NCBI GenBank assembly: GCA_900317025.1
Contig: ONFG01000001.1
Coordinates: forward strand, 57,620 to 121,619
Reading direction: 5' to 3'
DNA length: 64,000 nt
From: an uncultured Eubacteriales bacterium
Lineage (GTDB): Bacteria; Bacillota; Clostridia; Oscillospirales; Acutalibacteraceae
The position numbers were made by a program, and so were the translations under genes. Below are positions 8,941 through 19,422 of this stretch, piece after piece. The notes under the pieces are model-generated. The model was given only the letters and a program-made list of their open reading frames with translations. It was not told the origin of the DNA and searched no databases. Numbering within the stretch: the stretch's first letter is position 1; every line of letters begins with the position of its first letter.

Positions 8941-10221
8941 TTATTTCAGCTCGACCAGCCCGTTTTCATAAAGCTTTTGCAGCGACATCATGATTCCGAG
9001 CTTTGCATGGTACCACGTAAGCCCGCCCTGGAAGTAGACGGCGTACGGCTCCTTGATCGGGCCGTCGGCTGAAAGCTCGATGCTCGAGCCTTGAACGAAC
9101 GCACCGGCAGCCATGATAACGTCGGAATCATAGCCCGGCATTGGCCACGGCTCGGGGGTAACATAGCTGTCGACGGGCGCAGCCGCCTGTATGCCTCTGC
9201 AAAAAGCGACCATGCGCTCCTTTGAGCCAAGCTCGACCGCCTGAATTATGTCGTACCTCTCCTCCGTGCCGTTGGGAACGCACTTGAAACCGAGCTTTTC
9301 ATAGAGAAGCCCCGCGAAGACCGCGCCCTTCAACGCGCCCGCAACGACGGTCGGCGCCATGAAAAAGCCCTGGTAAAATGCGGGCATGATCCCGAGGTTT
9401 GCGCCGACCTCCTGCCCGAGACCCGGCGCGCTCAAACGATAGGCGCACTGCTCGACGCACTCCTTCGTGCCGCAGATATAGCCGCCGATGGGCGCAAGTC
9501 CGCCGCCGGGATTTTTGATGAGCGAGCCGACGATCATATCAGCGCCGACGTTTGACGGCTCGATCTTCTCGACAAATTCGCCGTAGCAGTTATCGACCAT
9601 GCAGATGATGTCAGGCTTTACCGATCTGATGAACGCGATAAGCTCGCCTATTCTCTCGACCGAAAGCGTGGGGCGGGTCTGGTAGCCCTTTGAACGCTGT
9701 ATTGTAACCATTTTTGTTTTGTCGGTTATGGCGGCTTTAATGCCGTCGAAGTCAAACGAGCCGTCCGGCAGCAGATCGACCTGGGCGTAGTTTATGCCAA
9801 ACTCCCGAAGCGAACACTTCGATTCGCGTATGCCGATGACCTCCTCGAGCGTATCGTACGGCTTGCCAACGGGCGACAGCAGCGTATCTCCCGGGCGGAG
9901 TATCGCAGAAAGAGCAACGGCAAGGGCGTGGGTGCCGCACGTTATCTGCGGGCGCACGAGCGCCGCCTCGGTACCGAAGACGGACGCATAGACATTTTCG
10001 AGGTTATCGCGTCCTGCATCGTCGTAACCGTAGCCCGTCGTTGCGGCGAAGCAGGCGGCGTTTACTCTGTGCTCATGCATTGCCGAGATAACCTTGAGCT
10101 GGTTATACTCGGCTGTCTCGTCGATCTTTTTGAAACGCAGGGAAAGCTCGTCGAGAGTATCCTCGCAGAAAGAGAGCACCTCGTCGCTTAACCCGAGCTT
10201 TTTGTACATAGTATTATCCAT
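8941..10221 (-). CDS. PLP-dependent lyase, methionine gamma-lyase/YnbB-like
   Basis: Fold-type I PLP enzyme of the group often labelled aluminium resistance protein or methionine gamma-lyase family. It has 426 residues from the ATG at 10221 (AAAGGAA 8 nt upstream; a GTG two codons earlier is too close). VGSLIKNPGGGLAPIGGY carries the likely Schiff-base Lys236; MVDNCYGEF supplies the Asp that contacts the pyridine nitrogen. It is probably a cytoplasmic sulfur amino-acid lyase, although the true substrate of this subgroup is poorly defined. It lies 15 bp after the Cys-rich small gene and shares its promoter. Confidence 0.85.
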   Translation of the reverse strand: MDNTMYKKLGLSDEVLSFCEDTLDELSLRFKKIDETAEYNQLKVISAMHEHRVNAACFAATTGYGYDDAGRDNLENVYASVFGTEAALVRPQITCGTHALAVALSAILRPGDTLLSPVGKPYDTLEEVIGIRESKCSLREFGINYAQVDLLPDGSFDFDGIKAAITDKTKMVTIQRSKGYQTRPTLSVERIGELIAFIRSVKPDIICMVDNCYGEFVEKIEPSNVGADMIVGSLIKNPGGGLAPIGGYICGTKECVEQCAYRLSAPGLGQEVGANLGIMPAFYQGFFMAPTVVAGALKGAVFAGLLYEKLGFKCVPNGTEERYDIIQAVELGSKERMVAFCRGIQAAAPVDSYVTPEPWPMPGYDSDVIMAAGAFVQGSSIELSADGPIKEPYAVYFQGGLTWYHAKLGIMMSLQKLYENGLVELK

Positions 10222-10236
10222 AAACACATTCCTTTA

Positions 10237-10422
10237 TCAATTCTGCTTTTGAACGATCTTATACTCGTCTCCCATACGGAAGTACGGGCAGCTTCTGTAC
10301 TCATGGTTCATGAAGCTGTACATCTCGTCCTCGTCGAGGTCGATGACGCACTCATACTGATCGTACTCCTCGTTATAGGCGTAGTTTACGCAGTAATCGC
10401 AATTTGACTTTTGCTTCTTCAC
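10237..10422 (-). CDS. Small Cys-rich protein (DUF6472-like)
   Basis: A 61-residue acidic protein starting at GTG 10422, with GGAGGAG 6 nt upstream. It has CDYCVNY (CxxC), a further Cys in YECVID and one in YRSCPYF, plus DLDEDEM. The four Cys suggest a small metal site. It resembles a short family common in Clostridia that I recall as DUF6472; function unknown. It is the first gene of a unit with the PLP lyase. Confidence 0.78.
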   Translation of the reverse strand: MKKQKSNCDYCVNYAYNEEYDQYECVIDLDEDEMYSFMNHEYRSCPYFRMGDEYKIVQKQN

Positions 10423-10442
10423 GCTATCTCCTCCTTTTTTCC

Positions 10443-10470
10443 ATTATAACATATTTCTCCAAAAAATCAA
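10443..10470 (-). promoter_or_regulatory. Promoter of the DUF6472-like/PLP lyase unit
   Basis: Minus strand TTGATT, 16 bp, TATAAT, 20 bp before the ribosome site. Confidence 0.7.
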
Positions 10471-10526
10471 CCTTTGGCGGCAGTCAAGCGCCTGCAGGCA
10501 GTTCCGATTTTAGTTTATAGTTAAGA

Positions 10527-10562
10527 TCAGCCGGTCTCCGCACCGAGAGCCGGCTGCCAGAA
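10527..10562 (-). terminator. GC-rich hairpin after spoIIIAD
   Basis: AGCCGG(c)TCTC pairs with GAGACCGGCT (one bulge) about 60 bp after the spoIIIAD stop on the minus strand. The tail is only weakly T-rich (GATCTTAACTAT), so it may be a poor terminator or an RNA end-protecting stem. Confidence 0.45.
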
Positions 10563-10622
10563 TTATACAATTGACCGCTTGTTCACTTTGAGTAAATCCG
10601 GCTTGCCTGCTTTTCCTAGATC

Positions 10623-11009
10623 TTACTTCAGAAACGAGCCGACGAGGGAGATAAGGTCGGCGTAGAGCGGGCAGGCGATCATGAGAATTGCAAGTCTTCC
10701 GCATAGCTCCACCTCGGACGCTGCCGACTGTCCGCCGTTTTCACGGCATATATCGGCGGATATTCGGGTCAGAAAGCAGATACCGACCGATTTTATGAGA
10801 GCCTGCACGTATTCCGTTCTGACGGCTGCCTGTTCGGAAAGCCCGGTGATTGAGACGATCACGCTCTGCGCGTATGGCAGCGCCAGCAGCGAGAGCATAA
10901 CTACGGCAGCGAGAGTCAGCAGCCCGGCTATCTCGCTGCCATAGCTTCTGAGCGCGGCGCTGCATATCACAGCGAAAACGGCTATTACGCAGACCGATAT
11001 AATATTCAT
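10623..11009 (-). CDS. spoIIIAD: Stage III sporulation protein AD
   Basis: Membrane component of the mother-cell-to-forespore SpoIIIA-SpoIIQ channel. It has 128 residues (Bacillus about 133) and starts MNIISVCVIAVFAVICSAAL, with four hydrophobic segments and the amphipathic RTEYVQALIKSVGICFLT stretch typical of AD. It begins 6 nt after the AC stop. It is the last spoIIIA gene here: AE, AF, AG and AH, which normally follow, are absent downstream. Confidence 0.9.
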   Translation of the reverse strand: MNIISVCVIAVFAVICSAALRSYGSEIAGLLTLAAVVMLSLLALPYAQSVIVSITGLSEQAAVRTEYVQALIKSVGICFLTRISADICRENGGQSAASEVELCGRLAILMIACPLYADLISLVGSFLK

Positions 11010-11015
11010 TCAACA

Positions 11016-11210
11016 TCACAGCCCGAAAAGCGATTTGACCGTTGTGAACAGCGTGCTGACCTCACGAATTACCATTGTGAGTACGATCACAAGCCCCGCA
11101 AGCGCCGTGAGCATCGCCTGATCGTCACGTCCGGCGCGGGTAAGCACCTGCCCGAGCACCGAGACGATTATCCCGACTGCGGCTATCTTAAAAAGCATAT
11201 CTACTTCCAT
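11016..11210 (-). CDS. spoIIIAC: Stage III sporulation protein AC
   Basis: A 64-residue membrane protein of the SpoIIIA complex with two hydrophobic segments around LFKIAAVGIIVSVLGQVL and the RDDQAMLTALAGLVIVL motif, as in AC homologues. GGGGGAG lies before the ATG. It lies between spoIIIAB and spoIIIAD with short gaps. Confidence 0.92.
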   Translation of the reverse strand: MEVDMLFKIAAVGIIVSVLGQVLTRAGRDDQAMLTALAGLVIVLTMVIREVSTLFTTVKSLFGL

Positions 11211-11221
11211 TTTTTCTCCCC

Positions 11222-11725
11222 CTACATCATCAAGATCATGGCAGCAAGCCCTATGTAGGCCGAAACGGCAAGGCTCACCTTTGAGTTTTTCCGCTCCTCT
11301 TCGGCGGCGCTTTCTGTGTAAAGCTCAAGCTGCGCCTGCAGGTAGCCGAGCGTTTCTTCTGCGCTTTGCAGGTCACCGCTGCCGAGAGTCGAAAGCGTTT
11401 TTGCGAGGTATTCTCTTTCGTCGGGCTTGAGCAGACGTTTGGCATACTGTGAGGAAAAAGCGTTCTCGACGGCAGTGTGCGGCATTTCTCCGCTTGATAT
11501 CGCCGAAGCAATCATGTCTGTTATCGGCTTTGTGCGCTCGTTTTCGTTCATTGAGAAAAGTTCCCGAAGTTCGGGCATCGCCACCGAAAGCTCTCGCCGG
11601 ACGTTCATCACAAAAAGCTTCAACGCCCCCAGCAGGCAAACTCGCTCCCTAAGCCGCAAAACGGACGAAAGCCCGAACAAAAGCGACGCCAGAAGTATCA
11701 GTAAAGCTCCGCTAAGCCTTAGCAT
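11222..11725 (-). CDS. spoIIIAB: Stage III sporulation protein AB
   Basis: A 167-residue protein with an N-terminal membrane anchor, a helical body (LLGALKLFVMNVRREL, DEREYLAKTLSTLGSGD) and a C-terminal hydrophobic segment, as in SpoIIIAB, which is related to type II secretion GspF. GGAGG precedes the ATG. The start overlaps the end of spoIIIAA by 14 nt, implying coupling. Confidence 0.92.
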   Translation of the reverse strand: MLRLSGALLILLASLLFGLSSVLRLRERVCLLGALKLFVMNVRRELSVAMPELRELFSMNENERTKPITDMIASAISSGEMPHTAVENAFSSQYAKRLLKPDEREYLAKTLSTLGSGDLQSAEETLGYLQAQLELYTESAAEEERKNSKVSLAVSAYIGLAAMILMM

Positions 11726-12629
11726 TTTTTACCTCCTCCGTGTCGATTATTCCGGATATTTCGGGCGGGATACTCCCGCTCAGAAAAACAAGCTTACGGA
11801 ATGCACCCGTAGCTGTCAGCGCTTTCACCGACGGATTTTTAAGCGCCGATTGAAGACTTGTACAATGGACCGACGAGATGACCGAAACTCCGCAGTTGAG
11901 TGCGCGGGAAACCGCCGCCGCATCTTCGCCCGTAAGCTCGTCGCATATGATGAATTCCGGCGACATCGTGCGCACGGCAAGCAGCATCGCCGTGCTTTTA
12001 GGGTAGCCGCTGTAAACGTCGGAAAGCCCGACGTCAAAGCCCGAATGCCCGCCGACGCTTGAAGCAAGCTCAAGCCGCTCGTCGATAACGCTTACACGGC
12101 GCAGCATTTCAAAAGAGAGCTTTCTTGCAGCGTCACGCAGGAGAGTCGTCTTGCCCGACGAGGGAGCGCCGCATATAAGCGTGCCTTCTAAGAGATCGAC
12201 CGATCGGAACAAAGGCTCACAGCAGCCGGGAAACTCCTTTGCCGATCTGATGTTAAGGCTCGTGATTTCGGAAACGGCGCGCACATCATTCCCCGACATC
12301 ACTGCCGTGCCGCATACGCCGACGCGATGACCGCCCGGAAGCGTTATAAATCCGCTGCCGATGCTCTGCATATGCTTATACACCGAATAGGAGCACAGTC
12401 TTGCAAACGCCGCTTTAAGCTCGTCAAAGCCGACCGTCACTGCGTTTTCGCAGGCAGTCGGGCAAAGCTCACCTTCAGCGCCGATAAAATACGGTCTGTT
12501 CAACAGGCACAAAACTACGGGCTTGTCCGCCCTTATGCGTATTTCGCAAAGCTCGTCCGGGTATCGGCGAACCGCCGCCGCAAGCGTCTTTCCGAAGCAT
12601 TCTTCTATTTTTTCCGCCAGACCTTCCAC
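11712..12629 (-). CDS. spoIIIAA: Stage III sporulation protein AA (ATPase)
   Basis: Cytoplasmic ATPase thought to power the SpoIIIA channel in the mother cell, related to secretion ATPases. It has 305 residues. Walker A is GAPSSGKTTLLRD and Walker B is EFIICDELT. The start is GTG 12629 with GAGGTG 5 nt upstream. Just upstream the minus strand reads CATATACT, which resembles a sigma-E -10 box, the expected regulator; I could not find a convincing -35 because the ligA terminator abuts it. Confidence 0.94.
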   Translation of the reverse strand: MEGLAEKIEECFGKTLAAAVRRYPDELCEIRIRADKPVVLCLLNRPYFIGAEGELCPTACENAVTVGFDELKAAFARLCSYSVYKHMQSIGSGFITLPGGHRVGVCGTAVMSGNDVRAVSEITSLNIRSAKEFPGCCEPLFRSVDLLEGTLICGAPSSGKTTLLRDAARKLSFEMLRRVSVIDERLELASSVGGHSGFDVGLSDVYSGYPKSTAMLLAVRTMSPEFIICDELTGEDAAAVSRALNCGVSVISSVHCTSLQSALKNPSVKALTATGAFRKLVFLSGSIPPEISGIIDTEEVKNAKA

Positions 12630-12671
12630 ACTCTCACCTCGTTATCACTAAGAGTATATGCGCGAGAGGGC

Positions 12672-12700
12672 AAAAAAAGAACAGGCACGAATGCCTGTTC
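12672..12700 (-). terminator. Terminator between ligA and spoIIIAA
   Basis: Minus strand GAACAGGCA, 4-nt loop, TGCCTGTTC, then seven T. Confidence 0.9.
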
Positions 12701-12725
12701 AGTCGGCGTATCCCCCGCCGTTTAC

Positions 12726-14808
<2,083 letters not shown>

Positions 14809-14814
14809 TTAGTG

Positions 14815-14845
14815 ATAAAGAGAAAGGCACCCTTTCGGATGCCTT
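14815..14845 (-). terminator. Terminator between ispH-S1 and ligA
   Basis: Minus strand AAGGCATCC, GAAA loop, GGGTGCCTT, then TCTCTTTATC. The T-run is moderate. Confidence 0.65.
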
Positions 14846-14872
14846 CCGCTGAAATTCTTATTTAATTGGGAA

Positions 14873-16849
14873 TTACTCCTCAACGGGAACCTCTTCGACA
14901 GCTTCCTCTGCTGCCTGATCTGCGAGTACGGCTCTGATGGAGAGGGAAACTCTCTTGCTCTCGTTGTTGATCTCTGTGATCTTAGCTTTAACAGTCTCGC
15001 CTACTTTAAGCTCGTCCTGCGGCTTCTCAACTCTGTGATCTGCGATCTGAGAGATGTGGATAAGGCCCTTTACGCCGGGGATGATAACGGCAAATGCACC
15101 GAAGGTGGAAAGACCGTCGATCGTTACGTCGATAACGTCGCCGACATTGTAGTTAGCCGTGAACTTGTTCCACGGATTGTCTTCTTCCTTCTTGTAGCCG
15201 AGGGAGATATTGCCCTTCTCGTTGTCGATGCCCTTAACATAGACCTCGACTGTATCACCAACATTTACGACCTCGGAGGGGTGCTTGATCCTTGTCCAGG
15301 AAAGCTCGGAAATGTGGATCATGCCGTCTACGCCGCCGATATCTACGAATGCACCGTAGCTTGTGAGCGACTTAACAACACCTGTATACTTCTTGCCGAC
15401 CTCGACTGTGCTCCAGAATGCCTCTTTTGCAGCGTCTGCGCGCTCTTTGAGCACAGAACGGATCGAGCCGACAGCTCTTCTTCTTCTCTTATCGATCTCA
15501 AGAAGGCGGAACTCAACCTCTTTTGAAACGAGATCCTCGAGCGGATCCTTTCTCGAAGCCGTTGCCTGCGAAGCGGGAACGAATACTCTGATCGCGTTGG
15601 AAACAACAATAACGCCGCCCTTTACGACCTCTGTTACAACGCCTGTAAGGATCTCCTTGTTCTCTTCAGCCTTTTCAAACACATCCCAGCCCTTAGTAGC
15701 GTCTACACGCTTCTTGGAGAGCATGATCATACCTTCCTGATCGTTTGTGCGCATGATAAGAAGCTCGAGCTTATCGCCAACCTTGACAATATCCTCTGTC
15801 TTTGCTGCAGGATCGCCGGAAAGCTCGTCAACGGGAATGTATCCCGTCTGCTTTCTGTCGTCAAGCGTTACATACACTGCGTTCGGCTCGATGCTCTCAA
15901 CAACACCGAAAACCTTGTCGTTAGTATTAACGTTCTTGAGGGACTCTTCCAACATCTCCTCAAAATTCTGCTCTGCAGCAGTTTCAATTACTTCACCGGA
16001 TTTTTCACTCATTCTATCCAGTACCTCCTTAATTATACTTGCCGGCGTAGAAGCCCCGGCAGTAATACCTATGTTATCGTCCTCCCGGAAAGAAATGTGT
16101 TCAAGCTCGGCAGCAGTTTCGATCAGAAACGTTCTGCCGCACGACTTTTTGCAAATGTCATACAGCTTGTTCGTGTTTGAACTGTGCCTTCCACCAATTA
16201 CAATTACTGCATCTGATGTTTCAGCCAACTCATACGCATCAACTTGTCTTTGTGAGGTCGCATTACATATTGTACCAAAAAAAATTGAATTTGTACATAG
16301 TTTTTCAAATTTTTTTAAAGATTTTTTCCATTCTTCCATGTCAAACGTCGTTTGAGCCACCAAACAGACTTTTTTGTCCATCAATTCAGGGTGATCTTCA
16401 ACGAGTTTTTCAAGCTCACGCTCATTTTTGAACGTGTAAGCCTTCGTTTTGCAGAAGCCCATGATCCCGATCACCTCGGGGTGGCTGCTGTCGCCGGCGA
16501 TCAGAACATCGGCGCCGTTTTCAGACTGTTCGCGAACGATCTTGTGGATCTTCGCCACAAACGGACAGGTTGCGTCGACATAGCGAACGCCTTTTTCGTT
16601 TAAAAAACTATATACGCCGTCCCCCACTCCGTGGGAACGGATCACGAGGATCCTGTCATCCGACGCCTGTTCGGGCGAGTCGGCAACAGTTACTCCCGCA
16701 GCTTCAAGCTCATCTACGACTTGCTTGTTATGAATGATTGGACCGAGGGTGCTTACCCGCTCCCCCTTTTCGATCAGCTCTCTGACGATGTTTACGGCAC
16801 GGTCAACGCCAAAGCAGAAGCCCGCGCTCTTCGCGACGGTTATTTTCAT
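14873..16849 (-). CDS. ispH: IspH-S1 fusion: HMBPP reductase with ribosomal S1-like domains
   Basis: Residues 1-285 are IspH, the last enzyme of the MEP isoprenoid pathway: AGFCFGVDRAV (first cluster Cys), DATCPFV and ICNATSQRQ hold the three 4Fe-4S Cys ligands, and RSHG and HPE are present. Residues about 310-640 are four S1 RNA-binding repeats (for example SYGAFVDIGGVDGMIHISELSW). The fusion, 658 residues, is known from many Clostridia. It ends in an acidic tail. The gene starts 4 bp after the plsC stop in the cmk-plsC-ispH unit. With dxr, ispG and uppS in this window, much of the isoprenoid route is nearby. Confidence 0.96.
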   Translation of the reverse strand: MKITVAKSAGFCFGVDRAVNIVRELIEKGERVSTLGPIIHNKQVVDELEAAGVTVADSPEQASDDRILVIRSHGVGDGVYSFLNEKGVRYVDATCPFVAKIHKIVREQSENGADVLIAGDSSHPEVIGIMGFCKTKAYTFKNERELEKLVEDHPELMDKKVCLVAQTTFDMEEWKKSLKKFEKLCTNSIFFGTICNATSQRQVDAYELAETSDAVIVIGGRHSSNTNKLYDICKKSCGRTFLIETAAELEHISFREDDNIGITAGASTPASIIKEVLDRMSEKSGEVIETAAEQNFEEMLEESLKNVNTNDKVFGVVESIEPNAVYVTLDDRKQTGYIPVDELSGDPAAKTEDIVKVGDKLELLIMRTNDQEGMIMLSKKRVDATKGWDVFEKAEENKEILTGVVTEVVKGGVIVVSNAIRVFVPASQATASRKDPLEDLVSKEVEFRLLEIDKRRRRAVGSIRSVLKERADAAKEAFWSTVEVGKKYTGVVKSLTSYGAFVDIGGVDGMIHISELSWTRIKHPSEVVNVGDTVEVYVKGIDNEKGNISLGYKKEEDNPWNKFTANYNVGDVIDVTIDGLSTFGAFAVIIPGVKGLIHISQIADHRVEKPQDELKVGETVKAKITEINNESKRVSLSIRAVLADQAAEEAVEEVPVEE

Positions 16850-16853
16850 TAGA

Positions 16854-17489
16854 TCATTTACCCTTCGACTTTGCCTCGAATTCGGCGAGATGCTCCTCGC
16901 GAAGCTCCCCGATCTTTTCCATTACAATTGCTGCAGCGGCGCGAAGCTCCTTTGAGTCGCCCGTTTTAAGCCCGAGCTGCTCGCAGGTCAGCGGTTCGCC
17001 GTACGTTATCTTCGTCTTGCGGAAGGGCTTGACGAAGATCTTTTTGCCGGTAATGCAGCACGGAACGACCGGAGCGCCCGTCGCCTGCGCTATCAGCATC
17101 GCACCCATGTGACCGCGGCCAAGCTTGCCGGTCTTTGAGCGCGTACCCTCGATGAAAATACCAATGCACTCGCCGTCGTTTATAAGCTTCTCTGCCGTAC
17201 CGATAGCTTTGCCGCCGTCGCTTCCCCTGTTTACGGGGAACGCGCCGAGCTTCGTTATCAGCGCACCAAAAAGCTTGTTCTTGAAAAGCTCCTTCTTCGC
17301 CATAAAATGGAGAAGACGGCTCTGGGTAGTATTGAGAAAAACAGGGTCGAGGTAGCTTAAATGGTTGCTGCACACGATGCACGCCTCGCCATCGGGGATG
17401 GAGTTGCCGTTTTTTACCTCATATGGGTAAAACAGCTTCACAAAGCCTCGGCATACGACCTTGGCTACCTTATAGAACTGAGGTCCCAT
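16854..17489 (-). CDS. plsC: 1-acyl-glycerol-3-phosphate acyltransferase
   Basis: Makes phosphatidic acid, the substrate of CdsA encoded elsewhere in this window. It has 211 residues from ATG 17489 (GGAG 10 nt upstream); the longer frame to 17540 lies inside cmk. NHLSYLD (HX4D, His43/Asp48) and FIEGTRSKTGKLGRG are the catalytic and glycerol-phosphate motifs; AFPVNRG and VVPCCI follow the family pattern. It is a peripheral membrane enzyme, starting two bases before the cmk stop ends. Confidence 0.93.
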   Translation of the reverse strand: MGPQFYKVAKVVCRGFVKLFYPYEVKNGNSIPDGEACIVCSNHLSYLDPVFLNTTQSRLLHFMAKKELFKNKLFGALITKLGAFPVNRGSDGGKAIGTAEKLINDGECIGIFIEGTRSKTGKLGRGHMGAMLIAQATGAPVVPCCITGKKIFVKPFRKTKITYGEPLTCEQLGLKTGDSKELRAAAAIVMEKIGELREEHLAEFEAKSKGK

Positions 17490-17490
17490 T

Positions 17491-18153
17491 TTACATACGC
17501 TCCTTGATAAGACGTGTGATAGCCTCGACCGACTCGTCAAAGCTCATTTCGCTCGTATCGACAATCACGGAATCCTCCGACGGCCTGAGCGGAGCGATCT
17601 CTCTTTCCATATCCTGCCTGTCTCTCTTAATTACGTCTTCTAATATCTTATTATACTCTACTTCTTCGTTTTTTGCAAGTAGTTCTTTGTATCTTCTTTC
17701 GGCTCTTTTTTCCGGTGAAGCGGTCAAAAAGACCTTAACATCGGCGTTCGGAAGCACTACGGTCGCAATGTCGCGGCCGTCCATTATGACGTTCATCTCT
17801 TCGGCGGTCTTTCTCTGAGTATCGAGCAAAAACGCCCTTACAGCGGGTATCTTGGAGATGTTCGACGCCGCCATCGACACCTGCTCGGTGCGAAGCTGCC
17901 CGGTGACGTCCTCGCCGTTTATGAGCACCTTCTGCCCGTCGGCGTCGAGCTTTAAGGAAAGCTTTGTGTTTGTGAGCATTTCGTTCACGGCGTCGGCGTT
18001 CGAGATGTCGACGCTGTTTTTTATCGAGGTGAAGGCAAGCGCCCTGTAAAGCGCGCCCGTGTCGACATGGACGAAACCCGCCGCCTTTGCGACAGCCTTT
18101 GAAACGGAGCTTTTTCCGGCTCCCGAAGGTCCGTCTATAGCTACTGAAAACAT
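17491..18153 (-). CDS. cmk: Cytidylate kinase
   Basis: Phosphorylates CMP/dCMP. It has 220 residues. P-loop IDGPSGAGKSS, GALYRA near residue 38, and the IMDGRDIATVVLPNADVKVFLTAS motif are characteristic of bacterial CMP kinase. It is first in the cmk-plsC-ispH set, a common clostridial arrangement. Confidence 0.96.
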   Translation of the reverse strand: MFSVAIDGPSGAGKSSVSKAVAKAAGFVHVDTGALYRALAFTSIKNSVDISNADAVNEMLTNTKLSLKLDADGQKVLINGEDVTGQLRTEQVSMAASNISKIPAVRAFLLDTQRKTAEEMNVIMDGRDIATVVLPNADVKVFLTASPEKRAERRYKELLAKNEEVEYNKILEDVIKRDRQDMEREIAPLRPSEDSVIVDTSEMSFDESVEAITRLIKERM

Positions 18154-18180
18154 AGTAGTTTCCTCCTGGATAATTTGATG

Positions 18181-19422
18181 TCAGTCTTTTGATTCAAGCG
18201 AGCTTGCCGCAAGGAAGCCCGTAGAAAACGCTATCTGCAGATTGAAGCCGCCTGTGTATGCGTTGACGTCGATGATCTCGCCGGCGAGGTAAAGCCCCGG
18301 TGAGAGCTTCGACTGCATCGTCTTCGGGTCGATCTCCTTGACCTTGACGCCGCCGCGCGTAATTATCGCTTCTTCTATCGGGCGGAAGTTTTCAAATGTG
18401 AGCGTTAAGCATTTCAAGGTTTTTACCAGCCTGCGGCGCTCCTCTTTCTGAAGCTCGCTGCACTTTTTGTGCGCGTCGAGGTCTGCAAGCTTCACCACGA
18501 CCGGTATGAGCCGCTTCGGGAGAAGCTCGTCGAGGGAGTTTATGATGTCTCTGTTGTGAAAAGCTTCAAGATCCCGCAGCACGCGCTTGTCGAGCTGCTC
18601 CTCGGTAATGGCTGGCTTGAGGTCGATCGTCAGCGTGTAGTCTCGGCTTTTTCGCACGTCGATGTGAGAGCTTGCGGAGAGCACGAGCGGACCGGTCACG
18701 CCGTAATGAGTGAAAAGCATCTCGCCAAGCTCGGAGTATACGGTCTTATTCTTTTCGTTTTTAAGCGTCAGGGTCACGTTTCTGAGTGAAAGCCCCTGAA
18801 GCTCTGCGCACCATTTCTCCTTTGTAACGATCGGGATAAGCGACGGCAGCGGCGGAACTATCGTGTGCCCGGCGCTTTCGGCAAGCCTGTAGCCGAAGCC
18901 GTCGGAGCCTGTCTGCGGATAGGAGCAGCCGCCGGTGCAGAGTATCACGCTGTCGGCGGTGTAGGTGCGGTTATTCGTTTTCACGCCTGTTACGGCGTTG
19001 TTTTCATCAAAGACAAAAGCAATTACGCTTTCGTTTACGAGCCTTATATGAAGCTCGCGAATATTTCGGAAGAACGCGTCGATTATATCGGTCGACTTAT
19101 CGGACTGGGGAAAAACGCGCTTTCCTCGCTCCGTTTTGAGCGGCACGCCGTTTTTCTCGAAGAACTCTATCGTGTCCTGCGGAGTGAATGCTGCAAACGC
19201 GCTGTAAAGGAAACGCCCGTTCACGGGGACGGCGCTCATAAGCTCGTCTTTGCCGCAGTTGTTCGTTACGTTGCAGCGGCCTTTGCCCGTTATGAGCATC
19301 TTCCTGCCAATCTTCTCATTCCTGTCAAAGAGAGTGACGTCAAAGCCCCGCCTTGCGGCAGTAACGGCTGCCATGCAGCCCGCCGCGCCCGCGCCGACTA
19401 CGATCACGCTATTTTTCCTCAT
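18181..19422 (-). CDS. Flavoprotein of the HI0933/YhiN (BaiN-like) family
   Basis: FAD-dependent oxidoreductase of unknown substrate, 413 residues. The N-terminal dinucleotide fold is VVGAGAAGCMAAVTAARRG, followed by the family marker GRKMLITGKGRCNVTNN; the C-terminus has AGEIIDVNAYTGGFNLQIAFSTG, a second FAD contact. The start overlaps the end of the RpiR gene by 14 nt. Relatives have been linked to bile-acid 7-dehydroxylation (BaiN), but this cannot be inferred here. Confidence 0.9.
   Translation of the reverse strand: MRKNSVIVVGAGAAGCMAAVTAARRGFDVTLFDRNEKIGRKMLITGKGRCNVTNNCGKDELMSAVPVNGRFLYSAFAAFTPQDTIEFFEKNGVPLKTERGKRVFPQSDKSTDIIDAFFRNIRELHIRLVNESVIAFVFDENNAVTGVKTNNRTYTADSVILCTGGCSYPQTGSDGFGYRLAESAGHTIVPPLPSLIPIVTKEKWCAELQGLSLRNVTLTLKNEKNKTVYSELGEMLFTHYGVTGPLVLSASSHIDVRKSRDYTLTIDLKPAITEEQLDKRVLRDLEAFHNRDIINSLDELLPKRLIPVVVKLADLDAHKKCSELQKEERRRLVKTLKCLTLTFENFRPIEEAIITRGGVKVKEIDPKTMQSKLSPGLYLAGEIIDVNAYTGGFNLQIAFSTGFLAASSLESKD

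Noticed and set aside
10510-10704. Remnant of spoIIIAE after spoIIIAD
   Set aside because: The 64-codon frame there is out of frame with spoIIIAD and shows no SpoIIIAE-like membrane sequence.
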